Of a DNA stretch of 64,000 nt, positions 62,260 through 64,000 are shown one piece after another. Every line of letters starts with the position of its first letter. Within the stretch, counting starts at the first letter, position 1. Source of the stretch: Stomoxys calcitrans (lineage: Eukaryota; Arthropoda; Insecta; Diptera; Muscidae); contig NC_081552.1 of the NCBI RefSeq assembly GCF_963082655.1, forward strand, positions 182,698,571 through 182,762,570. The letters run 5' to 3'. The notes under the pieces were generated by a model. That model made no database searches. It was not told the origin of the DNA and worked only from the letters and a program-made list of their open reading frames with translations. A program made the position numbers and the translations under genes.

Positions 62260-63220
62260 CATAAAATAACAAGTTTCTTTGGTATATACATACATATGTA
62301 TATCCGAATCTGTTAAAATTAACATACATTATTATTATGATTATTTAAAATTTTTTGCTATTGTAAATATTTTATAAATTCATCACATGAAAGGTGAACA
62401 TGTGTTGGTTACATTTATCGTCTTAAGAGAATTTTTTGTTTAAAACTTAACACATTTGACTACTTTGTGAAACTGGTAAATCGCCTTGTGTAAATACACC
62501 ATGTGTTTAATTTTTCATATAAGGGGTGTAGGCGCCTCACTTTGTAACGGACGGCTCAACAGTTGGTGGGTGCACACAATGCTTCTTATTTATGATTAGT
62601 CACGTTTACGGCACATGCCTCCGATTTCTGCCTATGGACAAATTACATTTTTAACCGGCTCTTGGTGAATGCACAAAATCAACACAAAGTTACAAAACGA
62701 TGAGATTCTAAAGGTCAGGAGCAAAACTTGCACCCGCTGATAAGAAAAACACAAGATAATTTCCTTTATTTGCACTTGCAAACATGTATTGAACATGACA
62801 GATGAAGGGAATATAAAAGCGGGAATAGAGACACGTGCAAAATAAGGAATAAAAACTGCATTAAAGGGCTAGAAATCATGCGATGAGTCCCATATCCCAG
62901 TAGGAAAAATGCAAGTTAGCATGTTGTCATATGTTCGATGAAATAAGAGCTCACCTTAATCGAAAGAATTGCATATTTATTCCAAATTCCATTTTTTGTA
63001 CGTATCACTCGATTTGTGTAACTTTCAAAGTTGCGACATTTGAGAAAACATATGAGCATATATACGGTGTTATAGCTAAAGTTGTCTGATTGGAGACTAC
63101 CCGAACAATATGCGAATGATCGCATACTCTGCGAATGTGCACATACCTAACTTCCTCATGCCAGTGCGAGACAGTTGCACAGCATATGTTCTATAATTAC
63201 CTTTTCTGTGACTGTGAGTG
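62260..63220. other. Low-repeat stretch, no gene recognised
   Basis: AT-rich unique-looking sequence with no ORF of interest; ACATACATATGTATAT at about 62288 is a short palindrome. A 69-codon minus-strand ORF at 62916 is unassigned. Confidence 0.4.
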
Positions 63221-63224
63221 CAGC

Positions 63225-63792
63225 CCAGTTTGCTGTCGGTAAAGATGTTCATACCCAAAGTCCTCGCGTAAATACCATACCACCGGACGCATTGCGTTAT
63301 CGCCCGAATCTCCGTCTGCAGGACCGTATTATGGTAAGGCAGTCAGAAACATATCTTTCTTTATCCCTGAGTTCTCAATGTAGACCCCAGGCCCACTCTG
63401 TCCTCTAGCTTTGACCCCTCTGTGTAGCATGAACTTCCAGATGGTAACACTGGGGTTTCCGCCAATCCAAGACGGTGCTGCTGGCAGAAGTGCCTTGCAC
63501 TCGACCTCAAGTGTCATTTCAGGTATCCGATCGGAAACCTCTTCCATTCCTTCCAGGTTTCCTTTCGTCGCCTCGATTATATTGCAATGGTATGACCTCC
63601 TCCTATCCTCAATCCATTCTCCCATCACCTTAAGTCTCATAGGGGCAGTGGCTACCTCACACTTAATTTGTATGTCTAAGGGTGGGATATCTAGAGCAGT
63701 CTCTAGTGCCCTAGTGGACGTGGTCCCCATAGCTCTGCCTATGCCAAGACAACATGTTCTCTGAACATGTTGTATTATCCTAACGTGCATAA
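63225..63792 (-). pseudogene. Family A LINE, RT C-terminus to RNase H start
   Basis: On the minus strand: HVRIIQHVQRTCCLGIGRAM, LETALDIPPLDIQIKCEVAT, APMRLKVMGEWIEDRRRSYH, ATKGNLEGMEEVSDRIPEMT and LEVECKALLPAAPSWIGGNP in a frame open from 63790 to 63329. A frameshift near 63440 leads to SYTEGSKLEDRVGLGVYIEN, the RNase H start with D replaced by E. Later VFTRGLWVNIFTDSKL-like codons carry the second catalytic D. It is truncated at both ends, and only one copy of the segment duplicated at 38273 is present. Confidence 0.8.
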
Positions 63793-63834
63793 TGATCGTG
63801 TGGTGAAAAAAGGATACTAAATTTTTTGATATCT

Positions 63835-64000
63835 GAAGAGGGGGCGGACCCTCCCCCTTACTTAAATTTTCAGAAACGCCAGATCTCGGAGATGGGTGGT
63901 GCGATTTAAGCGAAATTTTGTGTGCTCTCTTACAGTAACCTAAAACAAAAATTTATTTTAGGTTATTGTGGGGGCCGCCCCACCCCCAATATATACCAAA
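63835..64000. repeat. GC-palindrome repeat at the window edge
   Basis: GAGGGGGCGGACCCTCCCCC (about 63838) and TGGGGGCCGCCCCACCCCCA (about 63969) are short hairpins about 130 bp apart; between them TAACCTAAAA and TTTTAGGTTA form another stem. The rest (GAGATGGGTGGTGCGATTTA, GTGTGCTCTCTTACAG) looks like an interspersed repeat with tandem units. The element continues beyond the window. Confidence 0.4.

Noticed and set aside
1..64000. CRISPR array, bacterial operon or prophage
   Set aside because: The tandem repeats are transposon monomers or minisatellites, not spaced direct repeats with unique spacers, and the sequence is clearly animal.
1..64000. LTR retrotransposon or endogenous retrovirus
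   Set aside because: I found no paired long terminal repeats, primer-binding site, protease, integrase or envelope-like sequence; all RT fragments are of non-LTR type.

Overview
This is a eukaryotic, AT-rich, intron- and transposon-dominated window. It most likely comes from a muscoid calyptrate fly of the house fly, stable fly or horn fly type. The grounds are a fly-like PRPP synthetase exon with a canonical splice donor, tRNA-derived SINEs, mariner elements, non-LTR retrotransposons with RNase H and CCTAACC-type tails, and a very abundant non-coding repeat capped by a GGCCGAA hairpin. The species assignment is inference; no rRNA or mitochondrial marker is present.

The only host coding sequence I can name is one exon of ribose-phosphate pyrophosphokinase (Prps) at 39386..39603, + strand. 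It ends in a GTAAGT donor, and no following exon is visible in the remaining 24 kb. A small candidate upstream coding exon (23091..23136, donor GTATGT) is phase-compatible with it across a 16 kb gap, and a candidate leader exon sits at about 11640..11897. If these join, most of the window is intron of one gene. Low-repeat stretches (22.2-24.1, 38.9-41.7, 48.3-49.4, 58.2-59.3 and 62.3-63.2 kb) look like host intronic sequence.

Nearly everything else is decayed mobile DNA. The largest families are: (A) an RNase H-bearing non-LTR retrotransposon, in eight places, longest copy 17583..20070; (C) a second RNase H-bearing LINE (17.1-20.8 and 50.3-51.1 kb, plus scraps); (D) a Jockey/CR1-like LINE with two facing copies at 24.5-25.8 (-) and 26.3-27.2 kb (+); (E) 29.8-30.7 kb; (F) an RTE/Craft-like LINE at 56.8-57.6 kb with an endonuclease piece at 36.15-36.44 kb; and (G) a short repeat ending in an AAC-type tail. 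DNA transposons are a mariner with terminal inverted repeats (44976..46266), a Tc1/mariner-superfamily element containing a four-fold 131-bp tandem repeat (52176..53468) with a deleted relative at 60.07-60.76 kb, and several MITE or foldback families. About 18 copies of one tRNA-derived SINE and about 16 copies or pieces of the hairpin-capped repeat are scattered on both strands.

The insertion order can be read in several places: family A into family C with an 11-bp target duplication; a SINE into a MITE with a 15-bp target duplication; a SINE into a hairpin-capped repeat; and a CGTGAGTGA-ended element into family G that itself carries a SINE and a repeat fragment. All transposon ORFs seen carry stops, frameshifts or truncations. 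I found no gene cluster or novel multi-gene system. The unexplained items most worth checking are the palindrome-bounded segment with a 143-codon ORF (41.73-42.29 kb), the foldback next to it, the 131-bp repeats, and the possible upstream Prps exon.
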